Source: Haloplanus rubicundus (GTDB lineage: Archaea > Halobacteriota > Halobacteria > Halobacteriales > Haloferacaceae). Taken from it: DNA of 64,000 nt. The position numbers were made by a program, and so were the translations under genes. The DNA lies in NCBI RefSeq assembly GCF_003342675.1, contig NZ_CP031148.1, positions 1,922,001 through 1,986,000 of the forward strand, written 5' to 3'. This document shows, piece by piece, positions 17,083-25,908 of the stretch (positions are counted from its first letter, which is position 1; each line of letters opens with the position of its first letter). A model generated the notes under the pieces. The model saw only the letters and a program-made list of their open reading frames with translations. It had not been told where the DNA came from and made no database searches.

Positions 17083-17098
17083 CCGGGATATATCCCGG
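17083..17098. promoter_or_regulatory. Perfect 16-bp palindrome containing the TATA box of the cyclophilin-like gene
   Basis: CCGGGATATATCCCGG is perfectly self-complementary. Its GATATATC centre is 28 bp before the ATG at 17119, exactly where the TATA box of a leaderless gene should be. A protein binding this dyad would block TBP directly. Confidence 0.6.
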
Positions 17099-17118
17099 TT
17101 CGTGACGACCGCACGCCC

Positions 17119-17505
17119 ATGTCAGAGTCGGATCTGGTCGCCACGGTCGATGGCACCGAAATCGAGGCCTCGTGGGCGTCGGAGAGCCCGGAGACGCGCC
17201 GGGCGCTCGCCGACGTCCTCCCGGTCGAGGGACGGGCGGCCCGCTGGGGCGACGAACTCTACTTCGACGTGTCCGTGAACGTCGACCTCGAACCGAACGC
17301 CCGCGCCGAAGTCGAACCGGGGACGATCGCCTACTGGCCGCAGGGGCCCGCGGTATGTCTGTTCTGGGGGCCGACGCCGGCGAGTACGGGAACCCAACCA
17401 CGGGCGGCGTCGCCGGTGAACGTCGTCGCGCAACTCGACGACATTACTCCGTTGTCACGCCTCCCCGATGGGGCCGGCGCGACGGTCCGAATCGTGGACA
17501 ACTGA
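17119..17505 (+). CDS. Cyclophilin-like fold protein (TM1367/PF04126-type)
   Basis: 128 residues. A beta-rich protein with GRAARWGDELYFDVSVNVDL near residue 40 and TIAYWPQGPAVCLFWGPTPAS near 72, the signature of small bacterial and archaeal cyclophilin-like proteins whose function is not established; residues of the prolyl isomerase active site are not conserved in this group. It may share regulation with neither neighbour, since a palindromic TATA lies directly upstream and the transporter downstream has its own promoter. Confidence 0.8.
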   Translation: MSESDLVATVDGTEIEASWASESPETRRALADVLPVEGRAARWGDELYFDVSVNVDLEPNARAEVEPGTIAYWPQGPAVCLFWGPTPASTGTQPRAASPVNVVAQLDDITPLSRLPDGAGATVRIVDN

Positions 17506-17718
17506 CACGTAGCCGACATCGGGGTACTTCCTCTGTTACGTCCGAATCCCCGGAATTCGGCGTTTGAGTGGCTGTTACTCGCTCTGTGCCTCCAGAATAG
17601 TAACCACGCTGTCACGCATCGATGATTATTTATGATATGACAAACCTGGATAACATGGATCGCACAGACGATGGTAGCATGACCCACGAAGTATGATCCC
17701 GCAAATCAAGGGGAGATT

Positions 17719-19452
17719 ATGACAGACGACCACGACGAACCACAAGTAGAAACCGACGGCGGGTTGACGGAGGACGACGTCCATACGACCGCCGAAGTCG
17801 GTGAACAGTATCGTGCGACAGTGTATCGTGACGTTGATTACGAGGCCCTCGAGGTTGCGCCCGAAACGAGCGAGTACCCCTCGACCGACGGCAAATGGGG
17901 CTTCCGGAAGTACGACATGCCGAAAGTCCCGAAGGTGTCCCACCTCGTCGGACCGAGCGCCATCATGCTCGGTGCGTCACTCGGGAGCGGCGAGACGATG
18001 TTCTGGCCGACGCTCGTCGCCCAGAACGGCTGGGGCCTCTATTGGGCCTTCTGGGTCGGTGTGATCACCCAGTTCTTCATCAACACTGAGATTCAGCGCT
18101 GGACCATCGCCACCGGGGAGAGCATCTTCCGGGCGTTCGACCGGATGAACGGCATCTGGCCGTGGTTCTTCCTCGTCGCCGGCTTCTTCCACGTCGGGTG
18201 GCCGGGCTGGGCGGCCGGTGCATCAGAAGTGTTCGCCGTCTGGACCGGGGTCGTCCCCCGTGAGGACTGGGCGATCATCGGCGTCGTGACGATGGTGCTC
18301 ATCTGGCTCAGCTACCAGGCTGGCCCGATTCTGTACAACGCCATCGAAAAGGCCCAACTGATCCTGATGATCGTCGCCATCTTCGGGGCCGTGGTGCTGG
18401 CGTTCATCGCCGGCTCCGTCGGTCAGTTCGCTAACATCCCCGCGGGCGCCGTCAACTTCGGCGCGCTCCCGCAGAACATGGACATCGCGACGTTCCTCGG
18501 TGGCCTCGCCTACGCGGGTGCCGGCGGGTACATCAACCTCGCCCAGGGTATCTGGGCTCGCGAGAAGGGGTACGGCATGGGTACCTACCAAGGCCGCATC
18601 AAGAACCCGCTTCGGGGAGCCGAACCCGAAGAGGTTCACGGCGGCTTCACCTTCGAACCGACCGAGAAGAACCTCCTGCGCTGGAAACAGTGGTGGAAGG
18701 TCACCCAGCAGGAGCACTTCCTGACGTTCGTCGTCGGCCTGCTCGTCGTCGCGACGGTCGCGATGACCATCTCCGCGCAGTACGCGAGTGGGACGGATCA
18801 GGGCGCCATCAACATGTGGCTCGACGTGATCATCCCGCAGCTCGGCGCACTGCAACAGCAGCTGATGTACGTGGTGATCTTCATCGCCCTCTTCAGCACG
18901 CAGTACGCCATCCTCGAAGCCTTCGTCCGCAACAGCGTGGACATCATCTTCGAGGGGTACGGGCGGTCGGCCGGCTGGGACCTGTCGCGGGTCTTCCTCG
19001 GCCTGCTCACCCTGTTCACGCTGTGGGGCATCCTCATCATCGTCGCGCAGTTCCAGCAGCCGTGGATCCTGCTCGTCATCGGTGCCGCAATCGCCGGTGC
19101 GATGATGTGGCCGTACAACGCGCTGGTCACCATCCTGAACTCGACGCGGCTGCCCGAACACACCCAGCCCGGCTGGGGACGCATCATCGCGATGTGGTGG
19201 GCAACCGGCTTCTTCGGCTACTTCACCATCCTGCTGATCGGTGGGGTGCTGAACTCGCCGCAGGCCTACGGACTCAGCTTCCCGGCCTTCGAGACGACGG
19301 TCGGTATCGTCGGTAGCGGTCCGGGCGGCTACGCGCTGTGGGTCTTCGCGCTCGTCGTGCAGATCTACACGATGTACCGCTCGGCCACCGGGAAGATGAA
19401 CGCCTCGGGCACCGTCGACGGGGCGGATACCGCGCGCGGCTTCCTCTCGTAA
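17719..19452 (+). CDS. Nramp-like/APC-superfamily membrane transporter
   Basis: 577 residues, about 11-12 membrane helices after an 80-residue acidic cytoplasmic N terminus. GPSAIMLGASLGSGETMFWPTLVAQ near residue 75 corresponds to helix 1 of Nramp proteins, but the canonical D-P-G-N metal motif reads L-G-S-G-E, so divalent-metal transport is doubtful. A long soluble loop near 275-330 (KNPLRGAEPEEVHGG) is unusual. GGGGAG lies just before the ATG, and an A/T-rich ATTATTTATGATA at about 17625-17637 is a probable promoter. Its position 670 bp after the D-lactate dehydrogenase might mean organic-acid transport; that is a guess. Confidence 0.75.
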   Translation: MTDDHDEPQVETDGGLTEDDVHTTAEVGEQYRATVYRDVDYEALEVAPETSEYPSTDGKWGFRKYDMPKVPKVSHLVGPSAIMLGASLGSGETMFWPTLVAQNGWGLYWAFWVGVITQFFINTEIQRWTIATGESIFRAFDRMNGIWPWFFLVAGFFHVGWPGWAAGASEVFAVWTGVVPREDWAIIGVVTMVLIWLSYQAGPILYNAIEKAQLILMIVAIFGAVVLAFIAGSVGQFANIPAGAVNFGALPQNMDIATFLGGLAYAGAGGYINLAQGIWAREKGYGMGTYQGRIKNPLRGAEPEEVHGGFTFEPTEKNLLRWKQWWKVTQQEHFLTFVVGLLVVATVAMTISAQYASGTDQGAINMWLDVIIPQLGALQQQLMYVVIFIALFSTQYAILEAFVRNSVDIIFEGYGRSAGWDLSRVFLGLLTLFTLWGILIIVAQFQQPWILLVIGAAIAGAMMWPYNALVTILNSTRLPEHTQPGWGRIIAMWWATGFFGYFTILLIGGVLNSPQAYGLSFPAFETTVGIVGSGPGGYALWVFALVVQIYTMYRSATGKMNASGTVDGADTARGFLS

Positions 19453-19470
19453 CGGCTCCCGACCAACCCT

Positions 19471-19480
19471 TTTTATTTAT
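19471..19480 (+). promoter_or_regulatory. TATA box of the gene pair 19501-20488
   Basis: TTTTATTTAT lies 21-30 bp before the ATG at 19501, the spacing of a leaderless haloarchaeal promoter. It follows the transporter stop by only 18 bp, so the pair downstream is transcribed independently. Confidence 0.55.
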
Positions 19481-19500
19481 CGGCATCGCCAAGTGAGCGC

Positions 19501-19944
19501 ATGGCATCCGAGACGCAGTCCGCAGCGCGTCCGTTCGGAACCCTGTTGCGGCTTCTGGTCGCCTATCGACTGTTCATCTATCTGGGCGGACTGATCGCAA
19601 TCGGTATTCCACTCGCCTTACAGCGGGCCTACAGCATGGAGCTCTCGCCGGGCGCCCGAACCGCAATCGTCGTCGTGAGTCTCGGCCTGATGATCGTCAC
19701 CTACATCGGCGAGCGACGGGTCGGGCGGGAACACTCCGGCTCCGGCACCGGCCTCGACGACGCCTCGGAGTCGTACTCGCTTCGCCTCCGTGCCTCCATC
19801 GCCACTGCCGTCGTCGGCCTCGCGGTCGGCATCTACGTCCTCATGGAGGTCAATCCGCTCACCGGCGCCTTCTTTATTCTCGGTGCGTTCCTCTTCGCCT
19901 ACATGGGCTACCGCACCGAACTGGAGGGACCCGATGGCGTCTGA
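19501..19944 (+). CDS. Four-helix membrane protein of unknown function
   Basis: 147 residues with four predicted membrane helices, near residues 22-40, 53-70, 98-116 and 120-138, separated by a charged loop rich in Gly and Ser (GREHSGSGTGLDDASES). I do not recognise a family. It overlaps the next gene by 11 nt in a different frame, so the two products are probably made together and may interact at the membrane. Confidence 0.7.
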   Translation: MASETQSAARPFGTLLRLLVAYRLFIYLGGLIAIGIPLALQRAYSMELSPGARTAIVVVSLGLMIVTYIGERRVGREHSGSGTGLDDASESYSLRLRASIATAVVGLAVGIYVLMEVNPLTGAFFILGAFLFAYMGYRTELEGPDGV

Positions 19945-20488
19945 GTCCGAGTCGCCGTCCGCGTCCGACCTCGAAGTCGATCTCGAAGAGTTCGACGACC
20001 TTCCCACGACCGACATCGAGACTGAGTTACACGTCCACTTCGGGATGGCCGGGTCCTTCCCGCTCCGGCTCGCCGATCTGTTCTTCGCGGACGACGGACT
20101 CCACATCGTCGAGTACAGTTACATCACCCCGATGTTCGGGCTGGGGACGAAGAAACACCGGCGTGAGGCGAGCGCGATGCAGGAAGTGTACGACGTGCAC
20201 GGTCTCGACGAGGTGTTGCTGCAGGGCGACACCGTCCACTGGCTGAACTACCGGGCCATCGACCGGGTGGTCCTCCACCGTGGTGGCTACTTCGGGCGGC
20301 CGAAGCTCACCGTCTACCCGGCCGACGAGTCGGCACGCTCACACGCCGTCCGCCTCCACGAGGAGGACGACCCCGACGCGCTCGCCGCGTCGCTCCGGGA
20401 GGTCGCCGAGGGCCGTCCCTTCGACGTCGTCGTCGAGACGGGGTCCGGATTCGACCCACGAGAGAACGTCCAGCGGTTCTTCAGTTAG
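19934..20488 (+). CDS. Soluble conserved haloarchaeal protein, unknown function
   Basis: 184 residues, acidic Ser/Glu-rich N terminus to about residue 30, then a compact mixed fold: TELHVHFGMAGSFPLRLADLFF, IVEYSYITPMFGLG, and TVHWLNYRAIDRVVLHRGGYFGRP, ending in DPRENVQRFFS. The strand-loop pattern in the middle resembles small PH-like or GRAM-like domains, but I cannot assign it. Its stop TAG shares the tetramer TTAG (20485-20488) with the stop of the convergent CFI-box gene. Confidence 0.7.
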   Translation: MASESESPSASDLEVDLEEFDDLPTTDIETELHVHFGMAGSFPLRLADLFFADDGLHIVEYSYITPMFGLGTKKHRREASAMQEVYDVHGLDEVLLQGDTVHWLNYRAIDRVVLHRGGYFGRPKLTVYPADESARSHAVRLHEEDDPDALAASLREVAEGRPFDVVVETGSGFDPRENVQRFFS

Positions 20489-21111
20489 CGAGCGATCCGC
20501 TCGCGGCCACGGAGCCAGCCGTGCCCGAGCGCCGCGACGCAGATGCCGACGACGTAGAGACCGATCAACGCGAGCGACAGCACGGCACGCTCGCCGTCCG
20601 CGGTCGACGCTCGGCGTCGATCGGCGAGCGAGCCACAGCGGCCGACGAGCCACCGAACGAGTCGGGTCGCCGCTGCCTCGGGATGCCGGTCGAGCGTCGC
20701 CGCGATCGGTGGACTGAGCGCCTCGTAGACGCGGAGCAACGCTCGCCCGGAGCGGGTGGGCGTCATCACGTCGGCGCGGAATCCCCGGAGCGAGTCGAGG
20801 GTCGGCCCCTCGCCCGCGGCGGCCGTCGTGATGAAGCAGTTCGAGTGGTGCTGGGTGATCTTCACCCGGTCGATGTTCTCTTTCCGGTATCGCGTGGTCT
20901 CCCCCGGTGGGAAGTCGGGGTCCGCACAGACGAGATACTCCGTCTCGGTGTGCCGGAGGAACACCTCGTCGTGATCGATCTCCTTGCCGCTCGCGGTCAC
21001 CACGAGGACGTGTTTCTCCCGCCCGTCGCCGACGCCACGCTCCGACAGCGGGCGCTCCGCGTCGTCACTTTCCGGCTCCGGGTTCGTCTCCGACCCCTCG
21101 TCGATGCTCAT
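20485..21111 (-). CDS. CFI-box C-terminal domain protein, membrane-anchored
   Basis: 208 residues. Residues 35-85 form a small beta domain (KHVLVVTASGKEIDHDEVFLR and RYRKENIDRVKITQHHSN). Then CFITTAAAGEGPTLDSLRGF near 92 and GRALLRVYEALSPPIAA near 120 match the CFI-box module (C-F-I-A-T-A-x-Y-G, R-F-R, S-P-x-I-A), a short conserved Cys-containing segment of unknown role found near the ends of many secreted proteins. One membrane helix (AVLSLALIGLYVVGICVAALG) sits at the C terminus. No signal peptide, so the CFI box should face the cytoplasm or lie at the membrane. Confidence 0.75.
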   Translation of the reverse strand: MSIDEGSETNPEPESDDAERPLSERGVGDGREKHVLVVTASGKEIDHDEVFLRHTETEYLVCADPDFPPGETTRYRKENIDRVKITQHHSNCFITTAAAGEGPTLDSLRGFRADVMTPTRSGRALLRVYEALSPPIAATLDRHPEAAATRLVRWLVGRCGSLADRRRASTADGERAVLSLALIGLYVVGICVAALGHGWLRGRERIAR

Positions 21112-21200
21112 AGGTAGCACACGAGCCGGTGGGGTAATGAGCCATGGGGTTCTCCCCCGGCGGCGACTTTTTGTTGTTCGCACTCTAACAGAAGACGACC

Positions 21201-21380
21201 GTGTCCAGTTCCGTTACCGTCCTGTTGAGCACCCTCCTCTTCCGGATGATCATCGTCGGTGCCGTCCTCCTCGTGATCAAATACATCTACGAGGGCGTGT
21301 TCATGATGGCCGGCATGCTGTTGCTCGCGCTCTCCTTTCTTGCCTACCTCTCTTTCACCGAAGCGCGGCTGATGGACTAG
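21201..21380 (+). CDS. Small two-helix membrane protein (59 aa)
   Basis: Starts at GTG and reads VSSSVTVLLSTLLFRMIIVG, then AVLLVIKYIYEGVFMMAGML, then [19 protein letters not shown]. Two hydrophobic helices joined by KYIYEG. Codon use matches surrounding genes. I do not recognise the family. Its TAG overlaps the stop of asd in the palindrome CTAG (21377-21380). Confidence 0.65.
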   Translation: MSSSVTVLLSTLLFRMIIVGAVLLVIKYIYEGVFMMAGMLLLALSFLAYLSFTEARLMD

Positions 21381-22411
21381 AGATACCCGTTCTCGTGGAG
21401 CAGTTCGCCGTTCAGCAGGCTGGCGCCCGCGGCGCCGCGGACGGTGTTGTGCGCGAGGCAGTTGAACTTGACACCCTGTGGCGTCTCCTGTACGCCGCCG
21501 ACACAGATCTGCATGCCCCCGCCGCGCATCCGGTCCATCCGGGGCTGGGGTCGCTCGGGGTCGTCGAAGACGTGGATCAACTGGTTGGGCGCGCTCGGCA
21601 GGTCGACACCGGGGAACTCCCGCATCGCGTCCTCGATTTCGCTGGGGTCGGGGTCGTCGGCCAGGTCGACGAAGGCGTTCTCCAGGTGGCCGTCGAGGGT
21701 CGGGATGCGGTTACAGGAGGCGGCGACCTCCATGTCGTGCCACGACACCTCGGCGCCGTCGAACTCGCCCAGCAGCTTGCGGGACTCCGTCTCCATCTTG
21801 TCCTCCTCGCCGCCGATGTGTGGGAGGGCGTTGTCGATGATCTCCATGGAGGTGACGCCGGAGTAGCCGGCGCCGGAGACGGCCTGCAGGGTGGAGACGT
21901 TGACGCGTTCGAGACCGAACCCGTCCAGCGCCGCCAGCGGCGGGATCATCGTGATCGTCGAGCAGTTCGGGTTCTTCACCAAGGCCCCGTCCCACCCGCG
22001 CTCGTCGCGTTGCACCTCGATCAGGTCGATGTGGTCGGGGTTGATTTCCGGGATGGTCAGGGGAACGTCCTCCGCGAGCCGGTCGTTCGAGGAGTTCGAG
22101 GAGATGACGTAGCCCGCGCGGGCGAAGTCCTCCTCGACGTCGACGGCGACGCTGGAGGGAAGCGACGAGAAGAGCAGGTCCACGTCGTCCGGGACGGCGT
22201 CCGGTTCGGTCCGGCGGACGGTCATCTCCGCCACGTCGACGGGGATGGGCGAATCGACCCGCCACTTCGCCGCCTCGCGGTACGGGTCGCCCGCGCTGTC
22301 CTCGCTCGCGGTGAGCGCCGCGAGTTCGAACGTCGGGTGGTCGTCGAGAAGTTGGATGAAGCGCTGTCCGACCGCGCCGGTCGCACCGAGGATGCCGACT
22401 CGTACTGACAT
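21377..22411 (-). CDS. asd: Aspartate-semialdehyde dehydrogenase
   Basis: 344 residues. NADPH-binding [17 protein letters not shown] at the N terminus, catalytic Cys in [18 protein letters not shown] near residue 148, and substrate-binding [18 protein letters not shown] near 205. Reduces aspartyl phosphate to the semialdehyde for Lys, Met and Thr synthesis. The sequence is of the archaeal/fungal type (long NPNCSTI motif). The ATG at 22411 is chosen over one eight codons upstream because TTATG about 26 bp before it would serve as a TATA element of a leaderless mRNA. A GTCGGG-ACA-CCCGAC dyad lies at 22454-22468. Confidence 0.93.
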   Translation of the reverse strand: MSVRVGILGATGAVGQRFIQLLDDHPTFELAALTASEDSAGDPYREAAKWRVDSPIPVDVAEMTVRRTEPDAVPDDVDLLFSSLPSSVAVDVEEDFARAGYVISSNSSNDRLAEDVPLTIPEINPDHIDLIEVQRDERGWDGALVKNPNCSTITMIPPLAALDGFGLERVNVSTLQAVSGAGYSGVTSMEIIDNALPHIGGEEDKMETESRKLLGEFDGAEVSWHDMEVAASCNRIPTLDGHLENAFVDLADDPDPSEIEDAMREFPGVDLPSAPNQLIHVFDDPERPQPRMDRMRGGGMQICVGGVQETPQGVKFNCLAHNTVRGAAGASLLNGELLHENGYL

Positions 22412-22627
22412 TACATAGCCGTGTGGTTCTCTCACATAAGGCCGTTTGGATTCGTCGGGACACCCGACGCGGGGGTGAACCGACCGAACGTCCAGTTAGT
22501 CACGATGTATCGGGTACGAAATCGTCTTTCGACGACTTCGACCGCCATCTCGCTTTGGATCGTCACGGAACGATGCCCGATCACCCCGACCGATACACTA
22601 ACGGGGGAAATGGTCGTACAGGGGTAC

Positions 22628-24424
22628 ATGTTCAGGAAGGTCCTCGTCGCCAACCGGGGCGAGATCGCGGTGCGTGTCATGCGCGCCTGCGAGGAACTGG
22701 GGGTTCGAACCGTCGCGATCTACAGCGAGGCCGACAAACACGCGGGTCACGTCCGCTACGCCGACGAGGCGTACAACGTCGGCCCGGCGCGGGCGGCGGA
22801 CTCCTATCTCGATCAGGACGCGGTGCTCGAAGCGGCGCGGAAGGCCGACGCCGACGCCATCCACCCGGGCTACGGGTTCATGGCCGAGAACGCCGACTTC
22901 GCGGCGCGCGTCGAGGATAGCGAATGTACGTGGATCGGCCCGCCTTCCGAGGCCATGGAGCGCCTCGGCGAGAAGACGAAAGCACGGAAAGTGATGCAGG
23001 CGGCCGGCGTCCCGGTCGTCCCCGGGACGACCGACCCCGTCGAGGACCCCGCAGAGGTCGAGGCCTTCGGTGAGGAGAACGGCTACCCCATCGCCATCAA
23101 GGCCGAGGGCGGCGGCGGCGGCCGCGGCATGAAGATCGTCGAGGGTCCCGACGAGATCGAGGACCAACTCGCCGCGGCCAAACGGGAGGGCGAGGCGTAC
23201 TTCGACAACGACTCCGTCTACCTCGAACGCTTCCTCGAAGCGCCCCGGCACATCGAGGTCCAGATCGTCGCGGACCAACACGGCAACGTCCGCCACCTCG
23301 GCGAGCGGGACTGCTCGCTCCAGCGTCGCCACCAGAAGGTGATCGAGGAGGGACCGAGCCCCGCGCTCTCCGACGACCTGCGCGAACGCATCGGGCAGGC
23401 CGCGCGCCGCGGCGTCGGCGAGACGAACTACACCAACGCCGGGACCGTCGAGTTCCTCGTCGAGGACGGCGAGTTCTACTTCCTCGAGGTCAACACGCGC
23501 ATCCAGGTCGAACACCCCGTCACCGAGGAGATCACGGGCATCGACATCGTGAAAGAGCAGATCAAGGTGGCGACGGGCGCGGAGATCGGCTTCTCGCAGG
23601 ACGACGTGGAGATCGAGGGCCACGCCATGGAGTTCCGGATCAACGCCGAGAACGCCGCTCGCGACTTCGCGCCCGCGACGGGCACGCTCACGACGTACGA
23701 CCCCGCCGGCGGTATCGGCGTCCGCGTCGACGACGCGGTGCGTCAGGGCGACGACATCGGCGGCGACTACGACTCGATGATCGCGAAGCTGATCGTCGAC
23801 GCGAGCGACCGCGAGGAGTGTCTCGCACGCGCCGAACGCGCCCTCCGCGAGTTCGACATCCAGGGCTTCCACACCGTCATCCCCTTCCACCGGCTGATGG
23901 TGACCGACGAGCGGTTCACCGAGGGGACGCACACGACGAACTACCTCGACGAGGAACTCGATCCCGAGCGTATCGAGCAGGCGGTCGAACGCTGGGGCCC
24001 CGAGGAGACGGACGGCGACGACGACGAGGAGGTGACCGAACGCGAGTTCACGGTCGAGGTGAACGGCAAGCGCTTCGAGGTGAACTTAGAGGAGCGCGGC
24101 GCGCCCCCGATTCCGTCGGGTGGGGGTGGGGGTGGCGGCGGTGGGGGCGGCATGCAGCGCCCCGACGTCGCGACGAACGACGACGACGGCGGCGCCGTCG
24201 CCGCCGGCGAGGGCGAACGGATCACCGCCGAGATGCAGGGGACCATCCTCTCTGTCGACGTGGAACCCGGCGACGAGGTGGCGCCCGGCGACGTGGTGCT
24301 CGTCCTCGAAGCCATGAAGATGGAAAACGACATCGTCGCCGAGGGCGGCGGCACGGTCAGCGAGGTGCTCGTGAGCGAGGGCGAGAGCGTCGACATGGGC
24401 GATCCGTTGATCGTCCTCGAATGA
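22628..24424 (+). CDS. Acyl-CoA carboxylase alpha chain: biotin carboxylase plus biotin carrier domain
   Basis: 598 residues. Biotin carboxylase domain to about residue 450: [24 protein letters not shown]-grasp glycine loop [14 protein letters not shown] near 160, [16 protein letters not shown] near 230, and [14 protein letters not shown] near 283. A charged stretch and a poly-Gly linker (11 Gly before MQRP) lead to a carrier domain with the biotin attachment motif EAMKMEND near 563. Haloarchaeal enzymes of this kind work with a carboxyltransferase beta chain on acetyl- or propionyl-CoA; that chain is not nearby. It overlaps birA by ATGA, so the biotin acceptor and its ligase are co-translated. 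Confidence 0.92.
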   Translation: MFRKVLVANRGEIAVRVMRACEELGVRTVAIYSEADKHAGHVRYADEAYNVGPARAADSYLDQDAVLEAARKADADAIHPGYGFMAENADFAARVEDSECTWIGPPSEAMERLGEKTKARKVMQAAGVPVVPGTTDPVEDPAEVEAFGEENGYPIAIKAEGGGGGRGMKIVEGPDEIEDQLAAAKREGEAYFDNDSVYLERFLEAPRHIEVQIVADQHGNVRHLGERDCSLQRRHQKVIEEGPSPALSDDLRERIGQAARRGVGETNYTNAGTVEFLVEDGEFYFLEVNTRIQVEHPVTEEITGIDIVKEQIKVATGAEIGFSQDDVEIEGHAMEFRINAENAARDFAPATGTLTTYDPAGGIGVRVDDAVRQGDDIGGDYDSMIAKLIVDASDREECLARAERALREFDIQGFHTVIPFHRLMVTDERFTEGTHTTNYLDEELDPERIEQAVERWGPEETDGDDDEEVTEREFTVEVNGKRFEVNLEERGAPPIPSGGGGGGGGGGGMQRPDVATNDDDGGAVAAGEGERITAEMQGTILSVDVEPGDEVAPGDVVLVLEAMKMENDIVAEGGGTVSEVLVSEGESVDMGDPLIVLE

Positions 24425-25353
24425 GCGACACGCGCCGTGCGCTGCTCCGGGCGCTCGCCCGCGCCGACGATCCGGTTTCGGGACCGGCGCTCGCGGACGA
24501 CCTCGGCGTCTCCCGGGCGGCCGTCTGGAAGCACGTCGAGGCGCTCCGGGAGGCGGGCTTCGAAATCGAGAGCGGCGCCGACGGCTACGCCGTCCGGTCG
24601 GTCCCCGACTACGGCGGCGACGCCATCGCCTACGGCCTCGACGCGCCCTACGCCGTCGACTACCACGACCGCCTCCCCAGCACGAACGACCGGGCGCGGG
24701 AACTGGCGGTCGAGGGCGCGGCGGACGTCCTCGTCGTCGCGGGCGAACAGACCGGCGGCCGGGGCCGACTCGACCGCACTTGGAACTCGCCGTCCGGCGG
24801 CGTCTACGCCAGCCTCCTCGTCCGGCCGGACCGGCCGCCGGCGCACGCGCCGATCTTCACGCTCGCGGCGGCCGTCGCCGTCACCCGTGCCTGCCGCGAG
24901 GCCGGCGTCGACGCGGTGATCAAGTGGCCCAACGACGTGCTGGTGGCGGGGTCGGAGCGAAAGCTCGCCGGAATTCTGACCGAGATGGAGGGCGAGGCCG
25001 ACCGGATTTCGTGGCTGATCGTCGGTATCGGCGCGAACGTCGACGTGGCGGCCGCCGACCTGCCGGAGACGGCGACGAGCGTGCGCGAGGCGGGAGGCGA
25101 CGCCGACCGTCGCCGGTTCTGCCAGCGGATCGTCGAGACGTTCCACGACCTGCGACTCGACCCCGACGACGTCCTCCCCGCGTGGCGCGAGTACGCCGTC
25201 ACCCTCGGCCGCGCGGTGCGGGTCGAGACGCCCGGTGGCGTCGTCGAGGGCGAGGCCGTCGACGTCGCGTTCCCGGGCGCGCTCGTCGTCCGCACCGACG
25301 ACGGGGAGCGGACCGTCCACGCCGGCGACTGCGAACACCTGCGTCCCGCCTAG
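24421..25353 (+). CDS. birA: Bifunctional biotin-protein ligase with N-terminal winged helix
   Basis: 310 residues. Winged-helix domain at 1-60 ([25 protein letters not shown]). Ligase core: [20 protein letters not shown] near 105 binds biotinyl-AMP, and [21 protein letters not shown] near 165 carries the catalytic Lys. A BPL C-terminal SH3-like domain closes the protein. It biotinylates the carrier domain encoded by the overlapping upstream gene. The winged helix suggests it may also repress its own operon, as in bacterial BirA; the two dyads upstream of asd/accC were not matched to a known BirA site. Confidence 0.93.
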   Translation: MSDTRRALLRALARADDPVSGPALADDLGVSRAAVWKHVEALREAGFEIESGADGYAVRSVPDYGGDAIAYGLDAPYAVDYHDRLPSTNDRARELAVEGAADVLVVAGEQTGGRGRLDRTWNSPSGGVYASLLVRPDRPPAHAPIFTLAAAVAVTRACREAGVDAVIKWPNDVLVAGSERKLAGILTEMEGEADRISWLIVGIGANVDVAAADLPETATSVREAGGDADRRRFCQRIVETFHDLRLDPDDVLPAWREYAVTLGRAVRVETPGGVVEGEAVDVAFPGALVVRTDDGERTVHAGDCEHLRPA

Positions 25354-25354
25354 C

Positions 25355-25813
25355 CTACGCCTCTCCCTCGGTGCCGACCGGGACGGCCGTCACCGGAATC
25401 GACGACGCCCGGATGACGGACTCCGCGACGCTCCCCAGCAGCAGGCGGTCGATACCACCGCGGCCGTGGGTTCCCATCACCACGAGGTCACAGCCCTCGC
25501 GCTCGGCGTAGCGGACGATTTCGCGGCTGGGTTTGCCCTCCACCACTGCCGTCTCGACGGGGACGCCGGCGTCCATCCGCTCGGCTATCTCCCGGATCCG
25601 CGCCACCGCCGTCTCCGCGTCCTCGCGGAGGAGGCGGTCGACGCTCTCCCACGACGACTCCATCGCCAGCCCCGCGTAGGCGTCCGTACTGAGGACGTAG
25701 AGGCCGTGGACTGCCGCGCCGTTGCTCGCGGCCACCTCGACGGCGTGTTCGATGGCCCGCTCCACGCCCTCCGAGCCGTCGGTCGGGACGAGAATCCGGT
25801 CGTAGGTGCCCAT
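25355..25813 (-). CDS. UspA-family universal stress protein
   Basis: 152 residues, one Usp domain. MGTYDRILVPTDGSEGVERAI at the start and MGTHGRGGIDRLLLGSVAESVIRAS-I-PV near residue 110, with the G-x2-G-x9-G-(S/T) ATP-binding pattern. Such proteins bind ATP and accumulate under stress; targets are usually unknown. Its stop is one base from the convergent birA stop. It reads away from a truncated copy of the palindromic element lying 60 bp upstream of its start. Confidence 0.9.
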   Translation of the reverse strand: MGTYDRILVPTDGSEGVERAIEHAVEVAASNGAAVHGLYVLSTDAYAGLAMESSWESVDRLLREDAETAVARIREIAERMDAGVPVETAVVEGKPSREIVRYAEREGCDLVVMGTHGRGGIDRLLLGSVAESVIRASSIPVTAVPVGTEGEA

Positions 25814-25872
25814 GTGTAATGGTAACTCGTGTCAGAACATAACTCTTCATGCGATTCGTCGCCCCGTCTCGG

Positions 25873-25908
25873 CGAACCACCGGCACACAGTTACACCAAA
25901 CCGTATCA
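25873..25908. repeat. Stop-codon-anchored palindromic element, copy B (left half degenerate)
   Basis: The right half is well kept: GGCGAACCACCGG, then ACAGTTACACCAA, then CCGTATCA whose last three bases are the stop codon of the amidohydrolase gene on the minus strand. The inner left arm survives as GATTCGTCGCC about seven bases earlier; the outer left arm is gone, possibly overwritten by the uspA promoter. Confidence 0.7.

Noticed and set aside
24112-24153. Short tandem GGT/GGC repeat as a regulatory repeat
   Set aside because: It encodes the poly-Gly linker between the biotin carboxylase and carrier domains, so a protein explanation is enough.
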